DNA of 64,000 bases from Enhydrobacter sp. (GTDB lineage: Bacteria; Pseudomonadota; Alphaproteobacteria; Reyranellales; Reyranellaceae). The stretch covers positions 2,416,473 to 2,480,472 of the forward strand of contig CP075528.1 of the NCBI GenBank assembly GCA_025808875.1, given 5' to 3'. How positions within the stretch are numbered: the stretch's first letter is position 1; the number at the start of each line of letters is the position of its first letter. A program made the translations under genes and the position numbers. Below, piece by piece: positions 42,787-54,048 of this stretch. The notes below the pieces were generated by a model. The model ran no database searches. It had not been told where the DNA came from and saw only the letters and a program-made list of their open reading frames with translations.

Positions 42787-43809
42787 ATGCGCCCGGGACC
42801 GATCCTGTTCCTCATGCTGCTGGTCTTCGCGGCGCCCGTGTCGGCACAAACGTCGCTGTCGCAGCAGTGTGCGGATTTCGGTTTGTCGAGCTACCGCCAG
42901 TCCGACTCGGCGATCCTGCGGATCGTCGTCAATGACCACCCGGCGCCGGTGCTGGAGCGGCTGAGCATGTCGGTGGGAACGCAAACAGTCGCGGCGGCGC
43001 TCACTCTCAAGGGCCAGATGACCTACCGCCGCCGACCCGCAGTCGAGGCCCAGTTCGTCTGTCTGCTCGATGCCGCGGAGCGGCCGGTCTTCTTCTACGC
43101 CGTGCCCACCCTGGCGGGCCGAGTGGCACCGACGCCGTTGGTCAGGGGCAGCGGCGGCGCTGTCGTCTCGACGCCGATCGGCCAGCCGGCCGTGGGCCCG
43201 CCGAGAGCGCCGGCGACCGGTGCGGAGCCGGCCGGCACGACGATGCTGATGCGCGGGCTGATCCGCGACATCGGCGGGCGCCTGCAGATCACGCCCTGCG
43301 ATGGTGCGCCGCTGCCGCTCGACGATCGGACGGCTGGCCTGGAATTGACCCAGACGCTGCGGGAGCTGACCGCCGGACGCGACGGGCGCCCTTTGTTCGC
43401 CGAGATACTGGGGGGCCGGGACGGCGGCCCCGGCGGCGGCATTGCCGCCATCGAACTGCGCCGGGCGGCCATTGAGACCATCGGCTGCCGCGAGCGGTTC
43501 GATCAGCGCGAGTGGATCGCCATGGGGAGCGAGCCGGCCTGGCGGCTGGAAATCACCGGCCGCGACATGGTCGTGATCCAGCCCGGCACCGGTGCCGGGC
43601 CGCGGATTGCCCACGGCGGATGGCGGCGCGAGGCCGGCCGGGTCGTCTATGCCGGCAACCAGTCCGGCGGCATGCGGGTGACGATCGAGGAACGGCGATG
43701 CATCGATGCGGCCTCGGGCTCGCTCTTCTCCTATTATGTCGAAGTCCAGAGTGAGGGAAAATCCTTCGGCGGCTGCGCGGCACACAATCCGGCCATGCCG
43801 GCGCCTTGA
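42787..43809 (+). CDS. Secreted hypothetical protein with COG3650-like C-terminus
   Basis: 340 residues. Signal peptide PGPILFLMLLVFAAPVSAQ. Residues 20-100 form a first domain with cysteines (QCADFGL, QFVCLLD). A Pro/Gly-rich linker (about 115-145) joins a second domain (MLMRGLIRDIGGRLQITPCD). The last 110 residues (WIAMGSEPAWRLEITGRDMV ... CIDAASGSLFSYYVEVQ ... GCAAH) resemble the COG3650/META-like envelope domain found in predicted lipoproteins. Role unknown; follows livF by 5 bases but need not belong to the importer. Confidence 0.7.
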   Translation: MRPGPILFLMLLVFAAPVSAQTSLSQQCADFGLSSYRQSDSAILRIVVNDHPAPVLERLSMSVGTQTVAAALTLKGQMTYRRRPAVEAQFVCLLDAAERPVFFYAVPTLAGRVAPTPLVRGSGGAVVSTPIGQPAVGPPRAPATGAEPAGTTMLMRGLIRDIGGRLQITPCDGAPLPLDDRTAGLELTQTLRELTAGRDGRPLFAEILGGRDGGPGGGIAAIELRRAAIETIGCRERFDQREWIAMGSEPAWRLEITGRDMVVIQPGTGAGPRIAHGGWRREAGRVVYAGNQSGGMRVTIEERRCIDAASGSLFSYYVEVQSEGKSFGGCAAHNPAMPAP

Positions 43810-43829
43810 TCGCGTGACAGGAGGGCGTG

Positions 43830-44576
43830 ATGGACCAGATCGATCGCCTGCATGACATGATCGAATCGGCGCATCGGATCGTCGCATTCACGGGGGCGGG
43901 CATCTCGACCGAATCCGGCATTCCGGACTTTCGTTCTCCCGGAGGTATCTGGACGAAGTACCAGCCGATCTACTTCGACGATTTCATGTCCTCCGAAGAG
44001 ATGCGCCGCGAGTCCTGGCGCCGAAAATTCGCCACCGACGAGACCATGCTCAAGGCCGAACCGAACGCCGGTCATCGGGCGCTCGCCAAGCTGGTGGAAC
44101 AGGGCCGCATGAGCGCCATCATCACGCAGAACGTCGATGGTCTGCACCAGCGTTCGGGGGTTCCTGCCGGCAAGATCATCGAACTTCACGGCAACGCGAC
44201 GTACGCCGCTTGCCTCGATTGCGGCCACCGGCATGAACTCGAACCGATCAAGAAGGCGTTTCTCGACAACGGGACGCTGCCGATTTGCGTCAAATGCGAG
44301 GGCATCGTGAAGACAGCCACGATCTCCTTCGGCCAAGCCATGCCGGAGATCCAGATGGCGCGAGCCCAGGACGAGACCATGGGGTGCGATCTCTTCATGG
44401 TGCTGGGCAGCTCGCTGGTGGTGTACCCGGCGGCCGGCTTCCCGCGCATCGCCAAACAGCGCGGTGCCCGCCTCGTCATCATCAATCGCGATCCTACCGA
44501 TCAGGACGCGGACGCCGACCTCGTCGTGAATGCCGAGATCGGCCCGACGATCAGCAGGGTGGTTGGCGTCAACTAG
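43830..44576 (+). CDS. Sir2-family NAD-dependent protein deacylase
   Basis: 248 residues from the ATG at 43830, with GGAGGG before it. NAD-binding GAGISTESGIPDFRSPGGIW, TQNVDGLHQRSG, catalytic His in IELHGNATYA, and a zinc site formed by CLDC and CVKC. FGQAMPEIQMARAQDETMGC and VLGSSLVVYPAAGFP complete the sirtuin fold. Both zinc pairs are intact. It may regulate the acyl-CoA synthetase upstream by removing lysine acylation, as CobB does for Acs; that link is inference. Confidence 0.93.
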   Translation: MDQIDRLHDMIESAHRIVAFTGAGISTESGIPDFRSPGGIWTKYQPIYFDDFMSSEEMRRESWRRKFATDETMLKAEPNAGHRALAKLVEQGRMSAIITQNVDGLHQRSGVPAGKIIELHGNATYAACLDCGHRHELEPIKKAFLDNGTLPICVKCEGIVKTATISFGQAMPEIQMARAQDETMGCDLFMVLGSSLVVYPAAGFPRIAKQRGARLVIINRDPTDQDADADLVVNAEIGPTISRVVGVN

Positions 44577-44590
44577 GCCAGGAGGCCGAC

Positions 44591-46343
<1,753 letters not shown>

Positions 46344-46344
46344 C

Positions 46345-46971
46345 GTGAGCATCGCCGATATCGCCGCCATGGCCCCGGTCATTCCCGTGCTCACCATCGA
46401 ACGGGTGCACGACGCGGTTCCATTGGCGCGCGCGCTGGTCAAGGGAGGCCTCCCCGTCCTCGAGGTGACCCTGCGCACCGATGCCGCCCTGGCCGCCATC
46501 AAGGCCATGGCCGAAGACGTGCCGGGCGCCGTCGTCGGGGCGGGCACCGTTCTCGACGGCGATCAGCTTGACCAGGCCCGGGAGGCCGGAGCGAGCTTTG
46601 TCGTCAGCCCGGGTTGCACTCCCGCCCTGGCCCGGGCCACCGCCGCGGCAGGCGTGCCGTTTCTCCCCGGTGTCCAGACCGTCTCGGAAGCCATGGCCCT
46701 CGCCGAGCAGGGCTTTCGGCTGCTCAAGTTCTTCCCGGCCGACAGTTCGGGCGGGATCGGCTGGCTGAGGGCCATCGCCGCACCACTGGCCGGCTGTCGG
46801 TTTTGCCCGACCGGCGGGGTCAGCGCCGAAAGCGCACCCGCCTATCTCGCGCTGGCGAATGTAGCCTGCGTGGGTGGATCCTGGGTGGCGCCGCGGGACG
46901 CCGTGGCGAGCAAGGATTGGTCCCGGATCGAGCGGCTGGCGGCCGCGGCGGCGGGCCTGAAACGACGCTAG
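46345..46971 (+). CDS. eda: 2-keto-3-deoxy-6-phosphogluconate aldolase (KDPG aldolase)
   Basis: 208 residues starting at the GTG at 46345, 1 base after the SDR stop, with GGAG eight bases before it. Catalytic Glu in VLEVTLRTDAAL, Schiff-base Lys in FRLLKFFPAD, phosphate site CPTGGV. Cleaves KDPG (or KDPGal) to pyruvate and glyceraldehyde 3-phosphate. The KDG kinase and IlvD/Edd dehydratase genes 2-3 kb away complete a route from aldonic acids. Confidence 0.93.
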   Translation: MSIADIAAMAPVIPVLTIERVHDAVPLARALVKGGLPVLEVTLRTDAALAAIKAMAEDVPGAVVGAGTVLDGDQLDQAREAGASFVVSPGCTPALARATAAAGVPFLPGVQTVSEAMALAEQGFRLLKFFPADSSGGIGWLRAIAAPLAGCRFCPTGGVSAESAPAYLALANVACVGGSWVAPRDAVASKDWSRIERLAAAAAGLKRR

Positions 46972-47025
46972 CGCCAGCCCGGGAAAGGTGCTTCAAAGGC
47001 GCCTTGGGGAAATGGGGCCAACCGC

Positions 47026-48030
47026 ATGAATAGACTGGCAATTGCGGCGTTTGCAGTGTGCTTGGGCGCGACTTTTTCAGTGCAGGCCGACACCGTGCTC
47101 GTCCTCAATTCCGATGAGGCCTCCTACAGCCTGTTGAGCCGCAAATCCCGTACCGAGATCCAGCGCCTGCCGGTTGGGCGCGAGCCCCACCATATCGCCG
47201 TGACGCCCGACGGCAACGAGGTCCTGATTGGATCGACGTGGACCAATGAGCTCTTGGGGCTCGACAACAGGACGGGGGAACGGCGCCGCCTCGTCCGGGA
47301 CATCATCGACCCTTATCATCTCGCCTTCAGCCCCGATGGGAAATGGTTCGTCACGACCGCATACCGGCTGGATCATGTCGACATTTTCCGGGCCGAGGAC
47401 TTCAAGCTGGTGGGGCGCATCTTCATCGAAGCGCTGCCCAGCCACATGGCGTTCGATTCCGATTCGAAGACTGTGTTCATTACGTTGCAGCAGACGGGGC
47501 GCGTCGCCGCCATCGACCTGGCCACCCAAATGGTCAAGTGGAACGCAGAGGTCGGCAAGGCGCCCGCGGGAATCGTCATGCTTGGCGATGGCAAGAGGCT
47601 CCTCGTGGCGTTGACGGGTGAGGACGGAATCGTCGTCCTGGATCCGGCGACCGGCCGTTTGTCGGGGCGTCTGCAGACCGGCAAGGCGGCACACAATTTC
47701 TGGCCGAAGGGAGATGGGCGGCACTGGTTCCTGACGAACCGCATCGAAGGAACCATCTCGTTGATCGACACCGACGAGATGCGGGTGGTCAGCACGGCAC
47801 GCGTACCGGGCGGCCCGGACTGCATGGACATCACCCCGGATGGCAAGGAACTCTGGGTGACCCAGCGCTTCCTGAGGAGGGTCGCCATCGTCGACATCGC
47901 GACGATGAAGATGATCGCCTCGATCCCCGTCGGGAAGTCGCCGCATGGCGTCTACATGATGAAGACGGGAGACGTCTCCGCGGCGCTTCCCGTTCGCAGC
48001 GGCGGGGCGTTCGAAGCACAGCGCAAGTAG
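47026..48030 (+). CDS. Periplasmic YVTN-type beta-propeller protein
   Basis: 334 residues. Signal peptide (MNRLAIAAFAVCLGATFSVQ, cleavage near QA). Propeller blades show repeated patterns such as GREPHHIAVTPDGNEVLIGS, DPYHLAFSPDGKWFVTTAYR, LPSHMAFDSDSKTVFITLQQ, GGPDCMDITPDGKELWVTQR and GKSPHGVYMMK. These are the repeats of YVTN/lactonase-like propellers. No catalytic residues are certain; a lactonase step before the aldonate dehydratase is conceivable but unproven. Confidence 0.82.
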   Translation: MNRLAIAAFAVCLGATFSVQADTVLVLNSDEASYSLLSRKSRTEIQRLPVGREPHHIAVTPDGNEVLIGSTWTNELLGLDNRTGERRRLVRDIIDPYHLAFSPDGKWFVTTAYRLDHVDIFRAEDFKLVGRIFIEALPSHMAFDSDSKTVFITLQQTGRVAAIDLATQMVKWNAEVGKAPAGIVMLGDGKRLLVALTGEDGIVVLDPATGRLSGRLQTGKAAHNFWPKGDGRHWFLTNRIEGTISLIDTDEMRVVSTARVPGGPDCMDITPDGKELWVTQRFLRRVAIVDIATMKMIASIPVGKSPHGVYMMKTGDVSAALPVRSGGAFEAQRK

Positions 48031-48039
48031 GCCGCGCCG

Positions 48040-49002
48040 GTGCGCGATTTCATCGAGATCTGGCTCGCCATTCAGAACTGGGTCTTCGAGACCGCGGTGG
48101 CGCCGGTTCTCTTCCAGTACAATCTGATGGAATGGTACGAGCCGGGCTTCGAGGCCGTCGAGTTCGTGATGCTCGGTATCGTGCAGATCGCGGCGATCGT
48201 GCTGATCATGCGGGTGATCGAGCGCCGCTGGCCGCTGGAGAGGGGCGGCGACGACCGGCTGATCGGCGTCGATCGCGTCTACACGGTGTTGAACAAGCTC
48301 GGCGTCGTTCCCCTGGCAATCTTCATCATCGCCTTTCCGATCACCCAGCAGATCGAATACACCGTCCGGGCACTGGGGTTGGCACCGCCGCGCATCGAGA
48401 ATCTGGTGCCGTGGCTGCACGGTCAGCCCCTCGCGTCGTTCCTGGTCTATTTCGCGCTGTACGATTTTGCGGCGTACTGGGTCCATCGCGCCCAGCATCG
48501 CTTCTCCTGGTGGTGGGCGTTGCACAGCCTGCACCACAGCCAGCGGCGCATGACGGTGTGGACGGACGACCGCAACCACATTCTCGACGACTTCCTGGTG
48601 ACGCTGGTGCTGGCGGTGTTTTCGCAAATGGTCGGCGTGCAGCCCGAGGACTACGTGTTGATCCTGGTCGTCGGCCGCATGGTCGAGAGCTGGTCGCACG
48701 CCAACATCGACATCAGCTTCGGACGGGTCGGCGAGAAGCTGCTGGTCGGGCCACGCTTCCATCGTCAGCATCATGCCTTGGCCACGCCCGGCGAGCCGCG
48801 GATCCACGATCACAACTATGCGCCGGTCTTTCCGATCTGGGACATCCTGTTCGGCACGGCAAACTACGACGGCAGGCACCGCCCGACGGGGGTCGATGAT
48901 CCGGCTGCTGATGCCGACAACGGCCGCGGCTGGATCGCCCAGCAGGTCGCCGGTTTCGGTCGCTTCGCCGCGGCGTTGCTGCCGGGCCTCAAGCGGGCTT
49001 GA
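48040..49002 (+). CDS. Sterol desaturase / fatty acid hydroxylase family protein
   Basis: 320 residues from the GTG at 48040. At least four hydrophobic segments and the eight-His di-iron motifs: YWVHRAQHRF (H-x3-H), LHSLHHSQRR (H-x2-HH) and GPRFHRQHHALATP (H-x2-HH). Such integral membrane oxygenases hydroxylate or desaturate lipids, sterols or hopanoid-like substrates. Ends 14 bases inside the convergent KDG kinase gene. Confidence 0.88.
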   Translation: MRDFIEIWLAIQNWVFETAVAPVLFQYNLMEWYEPGFEAVEFVMLGIVQIAAIVLIMRVIERRWPLERGGDDRLIGVDRVYTVLNKLGVVPLAIFIIAFPITQQIEYTVRALGLAPPRIENLVPWLHGQPLASFLVYFALYDFAAYWVHRAQHRFSWWWALHSLHHSQRRMTVWTDDRNHILDDFLVTLVLAVFSQMVGVQPEDYVLILVVGRMVESWSHANIDISFGRVGEKLLVGPRFHRQHHALATPGEPRIHDHNYAPVFPIWDILFGTANYDGRHRPTGVDDPAADADNGRGWIAQQVAGFGRFAAALLPGLKRA

Positions 49003-49918
49003 GGGCGGCCAGAACGTTGTCCCGGCGCGGGATCGGCGCCACAGCACCATATCCTCGGGTCTTGAGCGCTGCGGCCACGTTGGCGTAGCGCGCCGCCTGC
49101 ATCGGATCGTCGCCTGCCAGCAAGCGCGCCAGGAATGAGCCGCCGAACGTGTCGCCGGCGCCCGTCGCATCGACCGCCTGCACGGGTAGCGGGGGGATCA
49201 CCGCACGTCGCTCCCGGGTCGCGACCAGCGCCCCGTCGGCTCCCATCTTGAGCGCAACGATGCCCGGTCCCATGGCGAGATAGTGGTCGACGATCTGGTC
49301 AGGGCTCGACAGGCCGGTGATCTGCCGCGAGTCGTCGAGGCTGGGAAGCGCGATGTCGCACATCCGGAAGGTGGCCTCGATGGTTTCACGCGCGCGTTCG
49401 ATGTCCCACAGCTTGAGACGCAGGTTCGAATCGTAGGACACGCGTACACCGGCGTCTCGGGCGATGGCGATCACGGCCTCGCAAGTATCGCGAGCGGTCT
49501 CGCTGATCGCCTGGCTGATCGCCGACAAGTGGAGGATGCGCGCCCCGCGAACGTACGTCGGCGGGATGTCCCTCGGCGCGAACAGCGAGGCGGCCGAGTG
49601 CTTGCGCAGGAAGTCGAACTTGTGGCCCGTCGAGTCGTGGGTCACGAAATAGACGCCGGTCGGAGCGCTCGGATGACGCCTGACGTGGCTTGCATCGACG
49701 CCCTCGGCGCTCCACAGATCCATGAAGGCATCGCCCATCCAGTCGCGGCCCAGGCCGGTCAGGTAGCCGACACTGGCGCCCTGGCGCGCCGCAGCGATGG
49801 CCGCGTTCGACGTGTCGCCGCCGAACCCCTGGATCCATGTCCGGCCGTCGCCGTCGCGCGGGCGGTTGAACTCGATCATCGGCTCGCCGAGGCAGACGAT
49901 GTGGGGAACGTCAGGCAT
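48989..49918 (-). CDS. kdgK: 2-keto-3-deoxygluconate kinase (PfkB family)
   Basis: 309 residues. IVCLGEPMIEFNRPRDGDGR and QGFGGDTSNAAIAAARQGAS give the sugar-binding lid of KDG kinases. The C-terminal DATGAGDTFGGSFLARLLAG holds the catalytic Asp and the PfkB signature. VDASHVRRHPSAPTGVYFV is also characteristic. Phosphorylates 2-keto-3-deoxy sugar acids to the substrate of Eda. Transcribed toward the eda side but on the opposite strand; the dehydratase gene is divergent from it (70 bases between starts), so the two may share a control region. Confidence 0.9.
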   Translation of the reverse strand: MPDVPHIVCLGEPMIEFNRPRDGDGRTWIQGFGGDTSNAAIAAARQGASVGYLTGLGRDWMGDAFMDLWSAEGVDASHVRRHPSAPTGVYFVTHDSTGHKFDFLRKHSAASLFAPRDIPPTYVRGARILHLSAISQAISETARDTCEAVIAIARDAGVRVSYDSNLRLKLWDIERARETIEATFRMCDIALPSLDDSRQITGLSSPDQIVDHYLAMGPGIVALKMGADGALVATRERRAVIPPLPVQAVDATGAGDTFGGSFLARLLAGDDPMQAARYANVAAALKTRGYGAVAPIPRRDNVLAALKPA

Positions 49919-49988
49919 GACCGGACATTAGCTGGACTTCGGGTACGAGTTCCATGAGGCTTGCGTCGACGAACGCGGAGGAATGCAG

Positions 49989-51785
49989 ATGGCCACGAAC
50001 AAAAAAGGAAAAGGCGAGCGGAGGTTGCGCAGTCGCGAATGGTTCGATTCCAAATCCGATCCGACCATGACCGCCGTCTATCTCGAGCGGTACATGAATT
50101 TCGGACTGACCTTGGCGGAACTGCGCAGCGGCAAGCCGATCATCGGCATCGCCCAGTCCGGCAGCGACCTGTCGCCGTGCAACCGGCATCACCTCGATCT
50201 GGCGTGGCGCTTGCGCGACGGCATCCGCGAGGCCGGGGGCATCCCCATCGAGTTCCCCGTCCATCCCATCCAGGAGACCGGCAAGCGTCCGACGGCGGCG
50301 CTGGACCGCAATCTGGCCTATCTCAGCCTGGTCGAGAGCCTGTTCGGCTACTTCTTCGATGGCGTGGTTCTCACGACCGGCTGCGACAAGACCACGCCGT
50401 CGCAGCTGATGGCCGCCGCGACCGTCGACATCCCCGCGATCGTGTTGTCGGGCGGGCCGATGCTGAACGGCTACTTCGGCGGCGGTCTTGCAGGGTCCGG
50501 CACCGTGATCTGGCACGCCCGCCAGGAACTGGCGGCCGGGCGCATCGACATGGAGCAGTTCATCGAGATGATCGCCTCGGGCGCGCCGAGCGCGGGCCAC
50601 TGCAACACCATGGGCACGGCACTGTCCATGAACAGCCTCGCCGAGGCGCTGGGCATGTCGCTCACCGGTTGTGCGGCGATTCCCGGCCCCTACAAGCAGC
50701 GCGCCCAGATCGCCTACGAGACCGGCAAGCGCATCGTCGACATGGTATGGGAGGATCTCCGGCCATCGAAGATCATGACGCGCGAGGCGTTCGAGAACGC
50801 GATCGTGGCGGCGAGCGCGCTCGGCGCATCGACCAACTGCCCGCCGCACATCAACGCGATCGCGCGGCACATGGGAGTGAAGCTCGACAACGCTGACTGG
50901 GACAAGGTCGGCTACGACATCCCGCTGCTCGTCAACCTGATGCCGGCGGGCGAGTATCTGGGCGAGGAATTCTACCGGGCGGGTGGTGTGCCGACGGTGA
51001 TGGCCGAGCTGCTTCGCAAGCGCAAGCTGCACGGCGATGCGCTCACCGTCACCGGCAAGACCATGGCAGAGAACCTGAAGGACGCGAAGTCCGCCGACGG
51101 CGAAGTCATCAAGAGCTACGACAAGCCGATGCTCGGCCACGCTGGATTCGCCGTGCTCTCGGGCAACCTCTTCGACTCGGCGATCATGAAGACCTCGGTG
51201 ATCTCGCCGGAGTTCCGCAAGAAATACCTGGAGAGAAAGGGCGACCCCGACGCCTTCGAGGGCACGGCGATCGTGTTCGAGGGGCCGGAGGATTACCACC
51301 ATCGCATCAACGATCCCAAGCTGCCGATCGACGAGGACAGCGTGCTGTTCATCCGCAACTGCGGCCCCGTCGGCTATCCCGGATCGGCCGAGGTGGTGAA
51401 CATGCTGCCGCCCGACCGGCTGGTGAAGGGAGGGGTGACGCTGTTGCCCTGCGTCGGCGACGGGCGGCAAAGTGGCACATCGGGCAGCCCCTCGATCCTG
51501 AACGCCTCGCCCGAGGCCGCCGTCGGCGGCGGCCTGGCGCTTTTGAAGACCGGCGACAAGGTACGGATCGACATCGGCAAGCGACGGGCCGACATCCTGA
51601 TCTCCGACGCCGAGCTCGCCACGCGCAGAGCGGCCTGGAAGCCCGATCTGGTCGAAAGTCAGACACCGTGGCAGGAACTTCAGCGCAAGTTCGTCGGACA
51701 GCTCGCCGGCGGCGGCTGCCTGGACTTCGCTGTGAATTACCAGCGCATCACGGAGACCAAGGGCGTGCCCCGGCACTCCCACTGA
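49989..51785 (+). CDS. IlvD/Edd family sugar-acid dehydratase
   Basis: 598 residues from the ATG at 49989, spaced correctly from GGAGGAA (49977-49983); the earlier ATG at 49983 overlaps that site. Cluster cysteines: [20 protein letters not shown] (with the Mg-site Lys) and [11 protein letters not shown], fitting a [2Fe-2S] enzyme. The C-terminal [19 protein letters not shown] is typical of the pentonate/aldonate dehydratase branch (L-arabinonate, D-xylonate, D-galactonate) rather than IlvD. Produces a 2-keto-3-deoxy sugar acid for KDG kinase; the exact sugar is unresolved. Confidence 0.9.
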   Translation: MATNKKGKGERRLRSREWFDSKSDPTMTAVYLERYMNFGLTLAELRSGKPIIGIAQSGSDLSPCNRHHLDLAWRLRDGIREAGGIPIEFPVHPIQETGKRPTAALDRNLAYLSLVESLFGYFFDGVVLTTGCDKTTPSQLMAAATVDIPAIVLSGGPMLNGYFGGGLAGSGTVIWHARQELAAGRIDMEQFIEMIASGAPSAGHCNTMGTALSMNSLAEALGMSLTGCAAIPGPYKQRAQIAYETGKRIVDMVWEDLRPSKIMTREAFENAIVAASALGASTNCPPHINAIARHMGVKLDNADWDKVGYDIPLLVNLMPAGEYLGEEFYRAGGVPTVMAELLRKRKLHGDALTVTGKTMAENLKDAKSADGEVIKSYDKPMLGHAGFAVLSGNLFDSAIMKTSVISPEFRKKYLERKGDPDAFEGTAIVFEGPEDYHHRINDPKLPIDEDSVLFIRNCGPVGYPGSAEVVNMLPPDRLVKGGVTLLPCVGDGRQSGTSGSPSILNASPEAAVGGGLALLKTGDKVRIDIGKRRADILISDAELATRRAAWKPDLVESQTPWQELQRKFVGQLAGGGCLDFAVNYQRITETKGVPRHSH

Positions 51786-51788
51786 ACG

Positions 51789-52463
51789 TCAGCGAAGGAG
51801 GCGTTGCTCGACCGAAACCGGCAGGTCGGACCGGTTGATGAGAACGATCGCCCAAGGCGACGTGACGACCGCCGGCGGCCGGGCCGGCACTGGCGCCAGG
51901 CTCGCGGTGGCATTGGCCGACGGCGCGAAGCCAGCGGCGCCCCCAGGGGCGAAACCGGGCGACGAGGCAACGGGACGCGAGGCAGCCATGGACGAGCGCT
52001 GGGCCATCAGTGCTTCGGCCGGCACTCGCTCCTCGAACACGATGACAATGCGGTCGCGACGGCGATTGGCCGACAGGATGTTGACGAGATAGCCCTCGCC
52101 TTGTCGGCGCCCGAGAAAGATTCCTACGGCGCGCATGCGACCAGGCTCGAAGTGATCGGGCGGCGCCGCGCCGACACGGCTCCATAGGCCACGCCACTCG
52201 GCATTGTTGGTGGCGACGACGTGCTCGGACTGCCGCGTCTGGGCATTGGTACCCTGCCACTGTCGCACTTCCACGGCCTGTGCCGCGGCATCGAAACTCT
52301 GTCCGACGATCAGCGATCCCGCCGCAAGCATACCGACGCCAACGATCGGCGGGCTGAAGATGCGCCGCAGTGCATGCGAAACTGATCGGGCGCTAGACCA
52401 CACGATGAGCAACTCGGCTGTGACGGGGACTGATGATGTTGTGCTTCTTATCCACCATGACAC
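51789..52463 (-). CDS. Exported or anchored protein with PrcB-like domain
   Basis: Up to 224 residues; a GTG at 52463 opens the frame, but an internal start is possible because the hydrophobic segment PIVGVGMLAAGSLIVGQ lies at residues 39-55. After it, NNAEWRGLWSRVGAAPPDHF and RMRAVGIFLGRRQGEGYLVN match the PrcB C-terminal type domain (protease complex subunit, all-beta). An Ala/Pro-rich insert (about 155-195) and a last beta segment SPWAIVLINRSDLPVSVEQR end it. Convergent with the dehydratase gene. Function unknown. Confidence 0.6.
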   Translation of the reverse strand: MSWWIRSTTSSVPVTAELLIVWSSARSVSHALRRIFSPPIVGVGMLAAGSLIVGQSFDAAAQAVEVRQWQGTNAQTRQSEHVVATNNAEWRGLWSRVGAAPPDHFEPGRMRAVGIFLGRRQGEGYLVNILSANRRRDRIVIVFEERVPAEALMAQRSSMAASRPVASSPGFAPGGAAGFAPSANATASLAPVPARPPAVVTSPWAIVLINRSDLPVSVEQRLLR

Positions 52464-53046
52464 TTTGGCTCAATTGAGGCGTCCGTCCGGCCGGCCGCGC
52501 TAACTATACATCGGTCTCCTGCGCAACGGCAGGGCATGAGATCGGCGGTGCGTGGATTTCCCGCCTCGCCGAGCGGATCTGTTGCAGCTTTGCCACAGTG
52601 CGCGGCTCTTTCCGACCGTCGCCGCCGATCACATCGCCAACGGTACCCCCGACCTCGGCGACGAGGTGTGACGCGAGCCGGTTGCCAAGTCTCGATTCAC
52701 CGAGAGATTTGACGCCGAATTCAACCTTGTGTTGTGCCGTTTCCTGCGGCCTCTGATGTTCGTAGTTCAGGAACCCGGGAGATTCTGGCCGTTCGGCTTC
52801 GACAGTCTCAACGTCATCGACCTGTTCGGCTGGTGTAGTCGCGTGACGCATCCTTTCCAACGGCGCTGTCGCGTCACACCAACGAGGTGATCCTCGAGCC
52901 GCTCGCAGTCGATCGCGCGCGTCAATACACCTACAGTCTGACCAGCGGCGACGGCCGTCCAGAGGCCATCGCCGAGGCAAGACGCGACGCGGAATTCGTC
53001 GGCACCACGACTATTACGGCACTCTGACGGTGGCGCTCGCCGGCGG
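52464..53046. other. 583-base stretch without a confident gene
   Basis: Both strands have open frames but none with a good start plus recognisable family. On the plus strand, roughly 52837-53026 reads as a start-less fragment (TNEVILEPLAVDRARQYTY, ending FVGTTTITAL), and in another plus frame 52721-52840 reads FWPFGFDSLNVIDLFGW. A minus-strand frame of 158 codons (52504-52980) is also open. These may be decayed coding remnants. The promoter of the flanking minus-strand PrcB-like gene should lie at its left edge. Confidence 0.45.
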
Positions 53047-53925
53047 CTAACCGCGCTTGGCGCGATCGGCGGCATTGGTCGTCTGTATGGTCTCGCGGAT
53101 GCGCCGCCAGTCGTCCTCGCTGTGCGACAGCATGCCGGAGAAAGTGCCGTTGCCCATGATGCCCATGGCACCGTCGATGGCGATGACTTCGCCGTTGATG
53201 TATTCGACCTCGTCGCTCATCAGGAAGGCCGCCATGTTGGCGAGCTCGTGCGGCCTGCCCACACGGCCGAGCGGGTTACGTGACTTGTAGCGATCCTCGT
53301 CACTCTCCTTCATCGGATTGAGCCGCGCCCAGGCGCCCTCGGTGGGGAAGGGACCGGGCGCTATGGCGTTGAGTCGGATGCCGTGGCGTCCCCACTCGAC
53401 GGCCAGGCTCTGGGTCATGACGGCGACACCGGCCTTCGACATGGCCGAAGGAACGACGAATGGACTCCCGGTCCACACCCAGGTCGTCAGGATGCTGAGC
53501 ACGCTTGCCTTGTGCTTCTCGGCGATCCAGCGCTTGCCGCAGGCGTTCGTGATGTAAAACGTGCCGTGCAGCACGATGTTGGCAATCGCGTCGAAGGCGC
53601 GCGGGCTGAGATCCTTGGTCTGAGAGATGAAGTTGCCGGCGGCGTTGTTGACCAGCCCGTCTAGCGGCCCGCCCGCCCAGATCCGGTCGACCATCTCCTC
53701 GACCGCGGTGGCGATGCGGATGTCGACGGCATGCGTTTCGACGCGACGTCCCGGATGCTTCGCCATTACCTCCTGCGCCGTCTCCTCCAGCACGGCACCG
53801 CGCCGGCCGCAAATCACGCAATCCGCGCCGAGTTCGACGAACTTTTCCATCATGATCCGGCCGAGCCCCGTGCCGCCACCGGTCACCAGGAAGCGCTTGC
53901 CCTTGAAAAGATCGGCCTTGAACAT
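53047..53925 (-). CDS. SDR oxidoreductase, 2,4-dienoyl-CoA reductase-like
   Basis: 292 residues from the ATG at 53925 (a GTG nine bases upstream is an alternative). [20 protein letters not shown] is the NADP motif; [20 protein letters not shown] and [20 protein letters not shown] follow. The catalytic layout with Asn in VNNAAGNF and Lys in SAMSKAG, lacking the standard Tyr-x3-Lys, matches the DECR-type 2,4-dienoyl-CoA reductases. Acts in beta-oxidation of unsaturated acids. Neighbours do not narrow the role. Confidence 0.82.
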   Translation of the reverse strand: MFKADLFKGKRFLVTGGGTGLGRIMMEKFVELGADCVICGRRGAVLEETAQEVMAKHPGRRVETHAVDIRIATAVEEMVDRIWAGGPLDGLVNNAAGNFISQTKDLSPRAFDAIANIVLHGTFYITNACGKRWIAEKHKASVLSILTTWVWTGSPFVVPSAMSKAGVAVMTQSLAVEWGRHGIRLNAIAPGPFPTEGAWARLNPMKESDEDRYKSRNPLGRVGRPHELANMAAFLMSDEVEYINGEVIAIDGAMGIMGNGTFSGMLSHSEDDWRRIRETIQTTNAADRAKRG

Positions 53926-53991
53926 TCGAGTCACTCCGGAATCGCCATGATTTGTCGTCTAGCGTGGGGGGAATACCGATCACAAGGACTG

Positions 53992-54019
53992 TTGCGAATT
54001 GCAGCAGGGGTGTTAGGAT
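53992..54019 (+). promoter_or_regulatory. Possible promoter of the cold-shock gene
   Basis: TTGCGA (53992-53997), a 16-base spacer, then TAGGAT (54014-54019), inside an unusually AT-rich patch for this window that extends to TTTCTAAATAACAAG. A start site near 54026 would leave a leader of about 20-25 bases. Read by eye only. Confidence 0.3.
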
Positions 54020-54048
54020 TTCTAAATAACAAGACGGGATCGTTGAAA

